Below, piece after piece: positions 32,173-43,700 of a DNA stretch of 64,000 nt. Source of the stretch: Lactarius indigo (taxonomy: Eukaryota > Basidiomycota > Agaricomycetes > Russulales > Russulaceae); the NCBI GenBank assembly GCA_025766275.1, contig JAFKAC010000014.1:558001-622000 (forward strand), given 5' to 3'. The notes below the pieces were generated by a model. That model was not told where the DNA came from. It worked only from the letters and a program-made list of their open reading frames with translations, and did not search any database. The translations under genes were made by a program, and so were the position numbers. Within the stretch, counting starts at the first letter, position 1; each line of letters begins with the position of its first letter.

Positions 32173-35100
32173 TCACCGAAAGTCGCGAGCCGGCCAGTCG
32201 CGTTGCTCGTCGGCAATGCGCTCTAACGCGGTGGCGCGTTCCAGGCGGTAGATTGCGTCGCGTTGGTCGTCCTGCGCGCATTCGATCATAGCGCGAAGTT
32301 GACTCACCCTTGCTCGGAGTCGATCCAGCTCGTAGCTGGCCGCGCGGAAGCGCGTGACTTCCGCCGTGAGCGACTCATCGTTGATGCGATTGAGCGCGCG
32401 GTCGGTGATCTTGTCCGCCTCGAAGACGACCAAGTCCTCGTGCGGGTACGTGGGGCGGAGCGCGGCAGAGACGTGGGGCTCGGCATAGAAGGGCTTACCG
32501 TAGACGTGCGGCGAGCCCGGGATAACTCCTAGTATGAGGGGGTCTGCCCCCCCGATGATTTGGACGTGCGATGCGTCCCTCTCTACTCCGTCGGGTCCGG
32601 TGATGGGGTATCGAATGTAATGGGGTCGTCGGTTCGCCCGGAACCCTTCAGGCGCAATGACATGCGCGGGGTCCTCGGCGGCGGTGAACGGACGGTGATC
32701 GGTGGCACCAGGCACGCGCACACGTCCTCGATACATGGGGGACCCGTCGGAGTAGACGAGCCAGGGCGTGATGCGGGGATTATCAGGGTTGCGTTTCGTT
32801 CGAAGGAAGGAGTGTCTCGCCGGGTAATAATCTTCGTCGTCATGGCCAGCCTCAGCTGCCGCCATCGCTGTCGTCGCTCGCGCATCTCCCTCAGTCGGGC
32901 CGCGGCTGAGTCCAGCTGCTCCTTCTGCCACGCCGCTGCTACCCTCTTCCAACCCTCCAACTCGTACTCCATCAGCGCTTGAACGCTGGTCGTTGCTCGG
33001 GAAAATTCCGTGAACGCCGATGAGGTCGTCGCTTGGGGGGATAGCGGCGATGGGTTCGCGCTCACCGCGATCGTTTCGGAAGACGTGGACGACGGCTTGG
33101 TCGTCGTCGGGGGTGGTCGTTGGATCTGGGAATCGGGTGACGACGTTGATCCATTCTTGCGCAGTGATGGGCCCCTCTGCTGGTGCAAGAGGCGTCCATG
33201 GTGTGAGTTGAGTGTTGGGAACTTCGGTGTCGTCGTCCTCTGCCAAGAGGGCGCGGGCGTCGTCCGCGAGGGAGTCGAGGAGCTGTGCTTGTGTGACATG
33301 TCGCAATGGAGAGGTGGGCATGAGAGTGGTGGATGAGCGGAGGAGAATGGGATGACTGTCCTCTGTTCGAACAGCTCTCACTTTATCCCTTTTTTCGTGA
33401 GCCTGGGTCTCCTGATATAGGCGAAGCGCTTCTGGTGCGAAGACGTCGTCTTTGTTGACCCACTGATTCTCCGAGTCTGGGTACCCCTTCCATTTGATGA
33501 GGTACTGGAGGCGTCTTCCTCTGCCGAAGTGCCGAGTGTCTAGGATGGCCTCGACCTCATATTCTTCTTCTCCATCGATTAGTTCTGGCGGTGGTCGTGT
33601 GAAGCTCTCCCCGTGTAAGGAAGTTTGTTTGTATGGGGTGAGAAGATCGATATGAAACACTGGGTGGATGCTCCACTGCGTGGGAAGTTCCAATCGATAA
33701 TTGTAAGGGGACATCACCTGTATCACTCGAAAGGGTCCGTGGCGTCGCGCCACTAATTTCGCCGTAGGTTGGTTGGTTCGGAGATGCTTGCCCTCCAGCC
33801 ATACCAGGTCGTTGACGCTGAACTTGGGCGTATCTTTGTTGCGTACCCACGACTCTTGCGCCTTCTTTATAAGGCGTTGGGCGTTATCTCTAGCTTCTTT
33901 TAGTTGCGTCAGTCATGCAGTTGCAAGGGGAATGGGGGATGGCTTATCCGTCCAATCCGCTTGCGGATTATACCCCATCAGAAGTTGGAACGGCGACTCC
34001 TTGGTGTGTTCATGGGGCCAGTTGTTGTGCGCGAATTCGGCGATTGGCAGATAAGCTACCCAGTTGTCCTGCCATTCGTTCACCCAAAAGCGTAGGTATT
34101 GTTCGAGCCACTGGTTGGTCCGTTCGGACTGCCCATCGGTACGCAGATGGTATGCCGTGGATATGTTCTGTTGGATTCCCAGAATACGGCACACTTCTCG
34201 GGTGAATTTGGACGTGAAACGGGGGTCGCGGTCACTTATTATTTTGCGTGGCAGTCCGAAGCGTTTGAACACATTGGCAACGTACAGAGTCGCCGTCTCT
34301 TCTGCGGTAATCTCTTCTCGGCATGGGATAAAGATAGAGGCCTTGCTGCAGTCGTGATCTGTGACAGTTAGTATGCTGTCGTACCCCTTGGAAGTAGGAA
34401 GTTTGGTGATGAAGTCTACCGCTACTGTGTGGAACGGCATGGCTTCTAGTATTGGCGTGATGGGGTGTAGTGCAGCTCGTATGGGTCTCGTGTTAACTTT
34501 GTTTCTTTGGCATTCGGCACAGCCTTGCACGTACTCGTATACGTCTCTTCGAAGTCGTGGCCACCAGTAGTGTCTTTCCAGGATGCGTTGAGTTCTCGCG
34601 ATTCCCGGGTGGCCGTGTATCGGCAAGTCGTGATGGTCGTGTATCAGTACTCGTTGGGTCGACGCGGGTCCTGTGATTACGAACCTGCTGTCTTTGTACC
34701 ATTCTCCTTGTATCTTTTTGAGGTGATGAGGGTCAACCCACATTTTGATCACTTCCTCGTCCTGTTGGTGGCGTGGTTGCAGTAGATTTGGGTTCGCGAT
34801 GAAGGTGCGCGCGGTGTTAAGACTTCGTACGAAGACTTCGGGAGGTAGGACTACTACTTCGCTGTTATCTCCGATTCCCTGGTCGTAGTCTGGTCGCCTT
34901 GACAGGGCGTCTGCTCTTCCGTTGTTCTTTCCCTTAATGTGATGAATCTCAAAGTCATATTCAGAAAGTTCGAGTACTTCTCTGGCCACTCGTCTGCTGA
35001 TCTTTTGCGGTGACTTCCAGTACTGTAGGTTTAGGTGATCCGAATAGATTTTGATTTTGTGGGGAGTGCCGGCGAGGAGTGGTCGCCAGTTCCGCAGGGC

Positions 35101-36909
35101 TTTGACTATTGCGAGCAGTTCCAGGTCATAGATGTCGTAGTTTCTTTCTGCTTCGGAGAGCGTCGCGGAGTAGTAGCCTATGGGGTGTCGCTTACCGTCA
35201 GATTTCTTTTGTAGTAAGACGGCTCCCACCGCGTAGCCCGAGGCGTCGACTTCTAGTTCAAATGGGTCCTGGAGGACGGGGTGTGCTAGCACTGGTTCTT
35301 CCGTTACGAGGCACTTCAGGGTGTTGAACGCCTTCTCTTCTTCTTCAGTCCATCGCCATTCTTCGTCTTTTCGTGTCAGCTTGGTGAGTGGTTTGGCGTG
35401 AGTTGCGAAACCGCGGATGAAAAGTCTGTAAAAGTTACAGAAGCCAAGGAAAGAGCGGACGTCTTTGACTTTCGTCGGTGTTGGCCAGTCTTTGATGCCT
35501 TGGACTTTTACAGGGTCCATTCGGGTCACCCCCCTTTCAAGGATTACCCCCAGGTAATCCATCCGCGGTTGATGAAACAGACATTTCTCGAGCTTGAAGT
35601 AGAGGTCATGCTCTTCAGCGACGCGTAAAACATCGCGGACGGCGTTCACGTGGGCCGCTAGATCGTGGTCGAAATGAGTAGCAATACCAATATCGTCCAT
35701 GTAGACACGTATGGTAGTGCCCAACCGCTCATGCTTTGCTATCGTGTCGCGATAGATGTGGTTCATCATGGCCTGGAAAGTGGCGGGTGAATTGGTGAGC
35801 CTGAAGAACATGACTGTAGGTTCAAAAAGGCCGAATTTGGTCTTGAACGCTGCCTTTTCTTGATCGCCGTCGCGGATGCGTATATTGTTGTAGCCCCATC
35901 GGATGTCGAGTTTTGTGTAAATGTGGGCGTTGCTGAGGTCGAGGATGAGGTCTTGTATTAATGGCAGCGGATACTGGTTTCGAATGGTGTGGGAGTTAAT
36001 AACCCGATAATCCTGTACCGGGCGTAGTTTTCCGTCCTTCTTTTTAATGAAGAAGAAGGAGGATGCGTACGGGGAAATGGAAGGGCGTAAATACCCCTGC
36101 TTTAGTTTTTCTTCCAGGAATTCTTTGAGCTCTCCCTCCTCCTTTTGAGTCATAGGGTAGATTTTGCAGTCAATGGCGGCTGGCGCAGAAGGTTTGAAGT
36201 CTATGGCGTGATCCCATGGTCTTGCTGGGGGGAAGCGGTGTGAGGCTTGCTCATTGAAAAGTTTGCCGAACATGGCGTATTCTTGAGGGAGCACTGCTGC
36301 CGTTTGTTGTTGCTTCGCTTGGATGGCTAATTCCGTCGAGGTGGTGGCCCTAGCGAACGTCTCTTCTTCCAATTCTTGCATGATGTCTTCCTTTTCGGCT
36401 CTGATAAGGGCTCGAATGGTTGTTGTTGATAGTAAGGCTTCAGTAGTCGCCAGTACTACTGGCCGCATGGCAGGGTGCATGGTGGCAGTGGCCCAGCTGA
36501 TCGTTGGCTCAAATGTGCTTAGCCATGGATAGCCCAGTACCATGTCTTCGCTTCCAAGATCGGTGACCAGGAAGGTCATTTGTTTTATCTGTCCTCATGT
36601 CTGCACTTCTAGGTTAACGTAATGAGTGATTAACCCAGCTTTGTTTTCGGTGTTATCTATATTCCATATTTTGCGGGGTGTGTCTAGCGGCTTCATTTGG
36701 ATGCCGGCCCGTTTCGCCAGGCTAGGTCGTATGAAGTTGTCGGTTGCACCGGAGTCGACCAGCGCGTTTGTTTCAGTCGTTTGGTAATTTGTACGGACAG
36801 TTACTGGAATTCGCATAGATCGATAGCGTGTTGTCACAATTACAGAATTACATTGAAGAGCCCTCACCCAGACTGACGGGTTCAGGCGTCCCGAAAACCC
36901 TCTTTTCCC
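32173..36909 (-). pseudogene. pol polyprotein of element F (two TGA stops)
   Basis: Read in the -1 frame after gag. Protease: NALVDSGATDNFI. Stop at 36595. RT: FFFIKKKDGKLRPVQDYRV, YTKLDIRWGYNNIRIRDGD, VYMDDIGIAT. RNase H: VDASGYAVGAVLLQ. Integrase: HHCC (HGHPGIARTQRILERHYWWP, GCAECQ), then VDFITKLP, SDRDPRFTSKF, DGQSERTNQWLEQ. Stop at 33913, where E has Arg (TRLTQLKEA). Chromodomain about 33580-33440 (VEAILDTRHFGRGRRLQYLI). A further ~390 residues follow in the same frame to 32173, ending in a coiled-coil-like segment (see findings). One or two reverted codons from intact, yet inactive as it stands. Confidence 0.9.
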
Positions 36910-38951
36910 CACAGATCTTGAAGTATGAGGTCTTTCACCTCATCCGTACTATTGGCTACTTGCGTGAGCCATTCCTTTGCCTGTTCTCCGGCTGTCCTCG
37001 TGCTTGTCGCGTTAATTTGGGGTGCGGGTGTCACGCTCGGCGCCAGCGACATGTATCCTGGCAGCGATGGTGCATATTGTGAGGGTGCGTACTGTGAGAT
37101 GGGTCCCTGGGGGTATCCCGTAGTTTCGGTCATACGACTGCTGGATGGGGGAGCCTGCCATGGCTGCTGCGTGCGTGGGTATGGACAATTTCGTGAGAGG
37201 TGGCCGGGAGCGTGACAATTATAACAGAGGACGTTCCTTAAGTCCCTTCGAGATCCTCCTCTTCCTCGTCCTCGAGCTCCTGGTCCTCCCCTTGGTGGAA
37301 ACGGTGGCGCAGGCCAGTCGCGGTGTGGCAATTTGTTGAAGTCAATGTCCTCGGACCCTGCGAGTCTTACCTTGGCGCGATCGGCCGAGGTATCCATTGC
37401 CCATGGGTTGGTTTGCGGTAGGTTCTGCGGGAGCGTCCATCCTGCATTGCCGCCCGGCTTCTTTGGCTGTGTCGTCGTATTCTTGTATTCATTGAGCCGC
37501 GCCTTGAGGTGTATATAGTTCTTCTGCCGCTTGAGGACGGCTCTTTTCCATTCATCGAACGTGACAGGGTCGTCAAACTGGAACGCGTTCTTGAACAGTT
37601 CCTTGGGCAGACCCGACGTGAAGAGGTCGATAGTTTGGGGTTCGTTGAGGCGATAATGAGCCTTCCGTGCTAGCTGTTCGAAGTCGTTGACGTACTTGTC
37701 AATATCCTCCCCCGTCATCTTGAAGCCCTTCCGTAGTATGGCTTGGGCTTGTTCTCTCTCTAACGTATTCTCGAATCTTTGGCTGAATCCATCGGCCACG
37801 GCGTTCCATAAGTCGCGAGTGTAGGGACTGATTCCCCGTTGTATTTGCCTGTTGAGCCAGTTCAGGAAGGATAAGACCCATTCGCTGACTGCCCCGCCCT
37901 TGATGTAGGAGAGAAACAGAAGGCATCTTCTGTAGTCGTTGCGCATAATAGGGGCGTCTAGATTCATGCCCCAGTAGACATGCCACTGTGTTAAAAACTG
38001 ATCCACTTTGAGTCTGTCCCCGTCAAAGATGGAAGGTGGCTCGCTGGTTAGTTTTTCGTTGTGATGCCCTCCTCCTCTGGCTTCTCCGCCGCCTTCTCCT
38101 CCTCCACCGCCACCCCCTCCGCCTCCCGGCGGTCCCATGGGTGGCATTCTTGGCGGTTCGGTTCTTCGTAAGTCAAACGGGACACCTCCTCCTGGTGGCG
38201 GTGGCGGGTCTTCGCCCGGTCCTCCCGTTCCCGGTGGGAGGTCTAGTGCGGGTTGTCGTCCGGATGGGGGGTCTCCTCGATCGGACCCTATTGCTCGAAA
38301 TATAGCTGCGTCGTCTGCAGTCATTCGTACTCCGGTTTCAGGGTTGATGGGCATGAGGATTTCTTGTGCTTCCTCTCGTATAGTGCGCGCTTCTTCAATC
38401 GCGACTTCTTCCATTGCTCTTGTTATTGTCGCCATAATGGCTGGTGATCGGATGTGAATTGGCTCTGGTTCGGTGATGTGTGCGGACTCAGCTCGTTCGA
38501 TGAGGAGATCTTGTATTGCTCCTCCGCTGGTTTCTGTTTGATTTGGCTCCCGCCCCTCGCTTTCGTCTTGGCTTTGTCCTTCCTCTTCTTCTGATATCAC
38601 TTCTCCGGTAGAGTGTTCTCGTATTTGCCCGTCAATGGGGCCCCAATCTGCTCGGCTGTTTAGCTCTCGGGTGTCGATGTCGCACTGGTATCGAGGTCCT
38701 GCTGGTCGTATGACGTCCCACTGGGAGTCTATGGGATTCCACGTAACTTCCGTCCAACACAAGTGGTCGAAGTTAAACTCAACTGGTCGGAACCTACTAG
38801 GTCCGTTGAACTCCACAAAATATCCGGTTTCCTCTTGTCTTTCCCTCCAACTAGCGGCGCGTAGAAAGCGCATGGGAACGTTACGCTCTCCTCTTCTTGG
38901 GAGCGAATACGGACGGAAGTTCGTCCACTGGTCTCTGGTTGTTACGGCCAC
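36882..38951 (-). CDS. gag of element F, 689 aa
   Basis: An uninterrupted frame. The N-terminal domain (RDQWTNFRPYSLPRRGERNV) is shared with E. An acidic linker and a Pro/Gly-rich stretch follow; then the capsid-like region (FDGDRLKVDQFLTQWHVYWG ... NTLEREQAQAILRKGFKMTG), an RGG-type stretch (GARGRGRGGSRRD) and the zinc knuckle CYNCHAPGHLSRNC, ending WGKEGFRDA. The frame opens after a TAA at 38967-38969 and has no ATG before conserved sequence begins. The codon at 38951 is GTG in the context ACCACCGTGG, a perfect Kozak match apart from the first base. The first ATG would remove about 26 residues. Gag forms the particle and binds RNA. Confidence 0.88.
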   Translation of the reverse strand: MAVTTRDQWTNFRPYSLPRRGERNVPMRFLRAASWRERQEETGYFVEFNGPSRFRPVEFNFDHLCWTEVTWNPIDSQWDVIRPAGPRYQCDIDTRELNSRADWGPIDGQIREHSTGEVISEEEEGQSQDESEGREPNQTETSGGAIQDLLIERAESAHITEPEPIHIRSPAIMATITRAMEEVAIEEARTIREEAQEILMPINPETGVRMTADDAAIFRAIGSDRGDPPSGRQPALDLPPGTGGPGEDPPPPPGGGVPFDLRRTEPPRMPPMGPPGGGGGGGGGGEGGGEARGGGHHNEKLTSEPPSIFDGDRLKVDQFLTQWHVYWGMNLDAPIMRNDYRRCLLFLSYIKGGAVSEWVLSFLNWLNRQIQRGISPYTRDLWNAVADGFSQRFENTLEREQAQAILRKGFKMTGEDIDKYVNDFEQLARKAHYRLNEPQTIDLFTSGLPKELFKNAFQFDDPVTFDEWKRAVLKRQKNYIHLKARLNEYKNTTTQPKKPGGNAGWTLPQNLPQTNPWAMDTSADRAKVRLAGSEDIDFNKLPHRDWPAPPFPPRGGPGARGRGRGGSRRDLRNVLCYNCHAPGHLSRNCPYPRTQQPWQAPPSSSRMTETTGYPQGPISQYAPSQYAPSLPGYMSLAPSVTPAPQINATSTRTAGEQAKEWLTQVANSTDEVKDLILQDLWGKEGFRDA
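36903..36909 (-). promoter_or_regulatory. -1 ribosomal frameshift site of element F (G GGA AAA)
   Basis: In the gag frame the codons read TGG GGA AAA GAG; the heptamer G GGA AAA fits the canonical X XXY YYZ slippery pattern. The pol frame is exactly -1 to gag, and the overlap from the heptamer to the gag stop is about 27 nt. Element E has the identical heptamer at the same place. Confidence 0.8.
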
Positions 38952-38970
38952 GGTGGTATCTTGGTCTTAA

Positions 38971-39481
38971 TGTAACGTCGTCACGACGTTAGCTCGACTT
39001 GAGCTTCTATGAAGGCGGTAACAACTTAGCAAAAGCCCTGAAGACACGGAGGTTCAGGCGTGACGAATATCTTGAAGACGCGAAGGTCCAAGCAGATGTA
39101 ATGGTGAACGCTCGAAGGCGCACTACTCCACGAAATGATAGAGACAAACGGTAGAGGGAGAAGAGGAAAGAAAGAGAAGACAAGTGACGATTCAAGAAGA
39201 CCAAGATGGCGTATCTTGGTCTTCACAAGACGGTATAAATACACAAATGAGCAGGCTTAGAAGCGCTGCTATGAGTCACAGTAAGTAGCGTCCAACGTAT
39301 CGCGTATGTATCTCAAACCCTAGTACTACTAGTACTAGTATCGGTGGCGTCCATCCTCAGTCAGCTATCAGTACCGTATCTCCTATCGTGCTACCGTATC
39401 ACTGTGAGTAAGTCCGCGACTAATCTACCTTACAGCCGTAATCGCAACCGGTACAGTAAGGGTCCGAGTCGAAACGTAACA
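38971..39481 (-). repeat. 5' LTR of element F
   Basis: Same 511-bp sequence as 31631-32141 apart from two CpG-site differences. It directly precedes the gag leader (TTAAGACCAAGATACC) on the minus strand. Flanked on the right by TSD CCCCG (39482-39486). Confidence 0.95.
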
Positions 39482-40737
39482 CCCCGCCAGGATGGGGAGG
39501 ACCCCCAGGGGGGGACTTTCCTCGACGACCGGGTGGAGGAGGAGACCCACCGGATATTCCGAACAATCCGCCAGGAGGAGGTCCACCAGGTGGAGGAGGA
39601 GGCCCGCTGGGCGGAGGAGGAGGTCCAATAGGAGGCGGACACGAGAAACTGACCGGTGAACCTCCCACTATTTTTGATGGAGATCGTACTAAGGTTGACT
39701 CGTTCCTCATGCAATGGCATGTATACTGGGGAATGAACCTCGACACCTCCGTCATGCGCAATGACTACCGACGAAGTCTCCTTTTTCTCTCTTACATCAA
39801 GGGGGTATCGGTCAGCGAATGGGTGCTCTCGTACCTCAAGTGGCTCAATCGACAAATACAACGAGGAATAGATCAGCATACGAGGGATCTATGGAACGCA
39901 GTAGCAGAGGGTTTTAACCAAAGGTTTGTCAATACCCTCGAATGAGAACAGGCTCAAGCCCTGTTAAGGAAGGGACTCAAAATGGTTGATGGGGATATTG
40001 ACAAATATGTCAACGAGTTTGAAGAAGCTACCAGAAAGGCCGGCTATCGCCTCAATGACCCCCAGACCATCGACTTGTTCACGAAGGGGCTACCCAAGAA
40101 GCTGTACGAGAAAACCTATGACCTGGATGAGCCAGAAACCTTCGACGAGTGGAAGCGGGCAACGCTTCATCGACAACGCAACTACATTCATGTCCGAGCA
40201 AGAATAGATGAATATAAAGACACTAAGCCGAAGAAAACGGGTAATGCCGGATGGACTGTCCCACAAAACCTCGCAAACCCATGGGCAATGGACACCTCGG
40301 CCGATCGAACAAAGGCAAGGTTAGCGGGGTCAGAAGAGATCGACTACGGCAAGCCACCATATACAAACCAGCCTCCCTTCCTGCCGAGAGGGGGGCCGGG
40401 GGTGAGAGGACGAGGTAGAGGGGGGTCACGACAAGATCTCAGGACGGTGTTGTGCTATAACTGTAATGCACCGGGACATCTCTCACGAAACTGCCCCCAT
40501 CCCAGACAACCTAGGCAGTGGCAATCACGGGACGCTGGACCCGCGAATATCCGCGCAGCGGAAACCGATTACTATTCGCAAGAACCGCCGCCAGCCCAGA
40601 TACAGGCGGCCTCCGCTAGTAAAACGGCGGAGGAACGTGCCAAGGAGTGGCTTACCGGGGTCGCAAACGCACCAGACGAAGTAAAAGACCTGATACTACA
40701 GGATTTGTGGGGAAAAGAGGGTTTTCGGAGCGCCTGA
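39482..40737 (+). pseudogene. gag of element E, 3' part
   Basis: Continues the gag interrupted at 31630 after a Pro/Gly-rich run. Capsid-like region: FDGDRTKVDSFLMQWHVYWG and KYVNEFEEATRKAGYRL. A TGA at 39943 stands in LE*EQAQA where F has Arg. RGG-like stretch: GVRGRGRGGSRQD. Zinc knuckle: CYNCNAPGHLSRNC. Ends EGFRSA at 40737. Aligned with F gag throughout. Confidence 0.88.
40710..40716 (+). promoter_or_regulatory. -1 ribosomal frameshift site of element E (G GGA AAA)
   Basis: Gag codons read TTG TGG GGA AAA GAG GGT; the heptamer 40710-40716 is in the correct phase for -1 slippage into the protease frame, 21 nt before the gag stop codon (40735-40737). Identical in element F. Confidence 0.8.
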
Positions 40738-43700
40738 ACCCATCGGCCTGGGTGAGGGCTTTAAATTGTAATTCTGTAATCATGACGTGCTTTCGTTCCC
40801 TTCGAATCCCAGTCTCGATTCGCACGAATTACCGAATGGCCGATATAAAAGCATTGGTGGATTCCGGAGCCACCGACAATTTCATGCATCCAAACTTCGC
40901 AGCAAAATTAGGCATAGGTGTCCAACCATTGACCCAGCCACGAAAAATCTGGAATATAGACAATACAGAGAATAAAGCTGGGTCCCTCACTCATTTCACC
41001 GACCTAGACATATACACCAAAGGATATCACAGGACCATGCGCTTCCTCATCACGGATCTCGGAAGCGAAGACATCGTCCTGGGATACCCCTGGTTGGCAA
41101 CGTATGAACCAACCATCAACTGGAGGGATGCGGTCATCCACGAAGACATCATGCCTATCATGATTAGTACACAGGACAGTCTGGACCGTCATACTGTTAT
41201 CGCGTCCGCCCTCACTAACGAACAAAAGGAGGAAATCATCCGGGAGATGGACGAGGAAGATACGTATTTGCGGGCAACTACGTCTACAGAGTTGGCTATC
41301 AAAGCAAGGATGGATGACGAACCTGTGGAACTGCCGGCGGTATATCAGGCCTTCCAGAAGCTCTTCAGCGAAGATGCATCCCAGCGATTCCCCCCTGCCA
41401 GGCCATGGGACCACGCAATTGACTTCAAACCCGGCACACCCTCCGCAATCGACTGTAAAATATACCCGTTAACGCAGGAAGAGGAAGGAAAACTTAAGGA
41501 GTTTTTGGACGAAAAACTTCGACAAGGATACCTTCACCCCTCCATTTCCCTGTACGCATCATCATTCTTCTTCGTTAAAAAGAAGGATGGAAAGCTACGT
41601 CCAGTACAGGATTACTGCATCATTAATTCCCATACCATACGCAATCAATACCCGCTTCCGTTAATCCAGGACCTCATCTATGATCTCAGCAATGCCCACA
41701 TCTACACAAAACTCGACATTCGCTGGGGGTATAACAACATTCGCATATGAGACGGCGACCAGGAGAAGGCGGCTTTTAAAACCAAATTCGGACTCTTTGA
41801 ACCAACGGTCATGTTCTTCGGGCTTACTAACTCACCGGCAACCTTCCAAACTATGATGAACCACATCTATCGCGACACCATTGCAAAACACGAACTTCGG
41901 GGCACAGTTATTCGGGTCTATATGGACGACATTGGCATCGCCACGCGTGAGGGAGCTACGTCAGCTGACCACGTTGCAGCGGTTGCGGACGTCCTTTGCG
42001 TCGCCCAGGACCACGACCTTTATTTCAAGCTCGAGAAGTGTCTGTTCCACCAACCTCGGATGGATTACCTGGGGGTAATCCTTGAAAAGGGGGTAACACG
42101 TATGGACCCGGTAAAAGTTCGCGGCATCAAGGACTGGCCAACGCCAATCAAAGTCAGGGATGTACGATCATTTTTGGGGTTCTGTAACTTTTACCGCCTC
42201 TTCATCCGAGGTTTCGCAACCCATGCGAGACCACTCAACCGCCTAACCAGGAAGGATGCGGAGTGGAGATGGGGAGACGATGAAGACCACGCATTCAAAA
42301 CCCTCAAACGTCTCGTGACTGAAGAGCCCGTGCTGGCGCATCCGAACTTACAAGATCAGTTTGAACTGGAGGTTGACGCGTCGGGATTTGTGGTAGGTGC
42401 GGTACTCCTGCAAAAGAAAAATGACAGTCGCAAGCACCCAATAGGATACTACTCGGCAACGCTCAATGAAGCCGAGCGAAACTACGACATCTACGACCTA
42501 GAACTTCTCACAATCGTCAAGGCCCTTTGGCACTGGAGACCCCTACTCGCAGGATCCCCACACAAAATCAAGATATTTTCCGACCACCTCAACCTCCAGT
42601 ACTGGAAAACTCTGCAAAAGATCAGCCAAAGGGTCGCCCGAGAAGTGTTGGAATTGATGGAATACGACTTCGAGATCCATCACATCAAAGGGAAGAACAA
42701 CGGCAGAGCGGATGCTCTATCCAGACGGCCAGACTACAACCAAGGAGAGGAGGATAACCAAGGTGTGGTCGTCCTGCCTCCAGAAGTCTTTGTATGAGCT
42801 GCTAATACCGCACGTGCCTTGGAAACACACCCAATGCTGCAACAACCGAGACGAGTCCAGGACCCAACCATCATCAAAGCATGGGTCAACGCCCACCAGT
42901 TGAAGCAAATCGAAGGAGAATGGTACAAGGACGGAAGGCTGGTGATCACGGGACCCATGACTGCATACCGAGCTATAATACACGACCACCACGACCTTCC
43001 CGTCCACGGACACCCTGGTATCAGCCGAACTCAGCGGATCGTCGAACGACATTATTGGTGGCCACGCCTTCGTCAGGATGTATACGAATACGTGGTAGGG
43101 TGCGCCGATTGCCAACGAAACAAGGTCAATACGAGGCCGACCCGTGCACCATTGTACCCCATCACTGCAATAACGGACGCCCCCCCCTTTCACACCATCG
43201 CGCTGGACTTCATCACCAAGTTACCAGCGTCCCAATCCTACGACAGTGTCCTCACTGTCACAGACCACGACTGCAGTAAGGCGTCAATATTCATCCCGTG
43301 CAACGAAGAAATTACGGCAGAAGAGACCGCCATCCTGTACGTCAATCATGTTTTTAGACGATTCGGATTACCACGCAAAATTATCAGTGACCGTGACCCC
43401 CAGTTCACGTCCAAGTTCACCAAGGAGGTATGCCAGATCTTGGGTATCAAACAGAACATTTCAACGGCATATCACCCACGAACGGATGGACAATTGGAAC
43501 GGACCAATCAGTGGTTGGAACAGTATCTGCGATTCTGGGCCAACGAACGGCAAGATAATTGGGCGGCGTACCTCCCTATAGCAGAATTTGCTCACAACAA
43601 CTGGCCCCATGAACACACGAAGCAATCTCCGTTCATGCTACTTATGGGTTACAACCCGACAGCCGATTGGACGGATAAGCCATCTCCCATCCCAAACGTG

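Larger units (their letters stand above)
31631..39481 (-). mobile_element. Ty3/gypsy chromovirus F, full length, nested in E
   Basis: 511-bp LTRs at 31631-32141 and 38971-39481 differ at only two positions, both C/T at CpG. The TSD CCCCG lies at 31626-31630 and 39482-39486. The element is 7851 bp on the minus strand, with gag (38951-36882), a -1 frameshift, and pol through 32173. It is the youngest retrotransposon in the stack by both nesting and LTR identity. Only two in-frame stops (36595, 33913), both TGA, break pol. Confidence 0.96.

Noticed and set aside
32263..33336. Plus-strand open frames of 60-140 aa within element F.
   Set aside because: They are antisense to the conserved pol C-terminal domain, whose protein-level conservation with element E fixes the coding strand.
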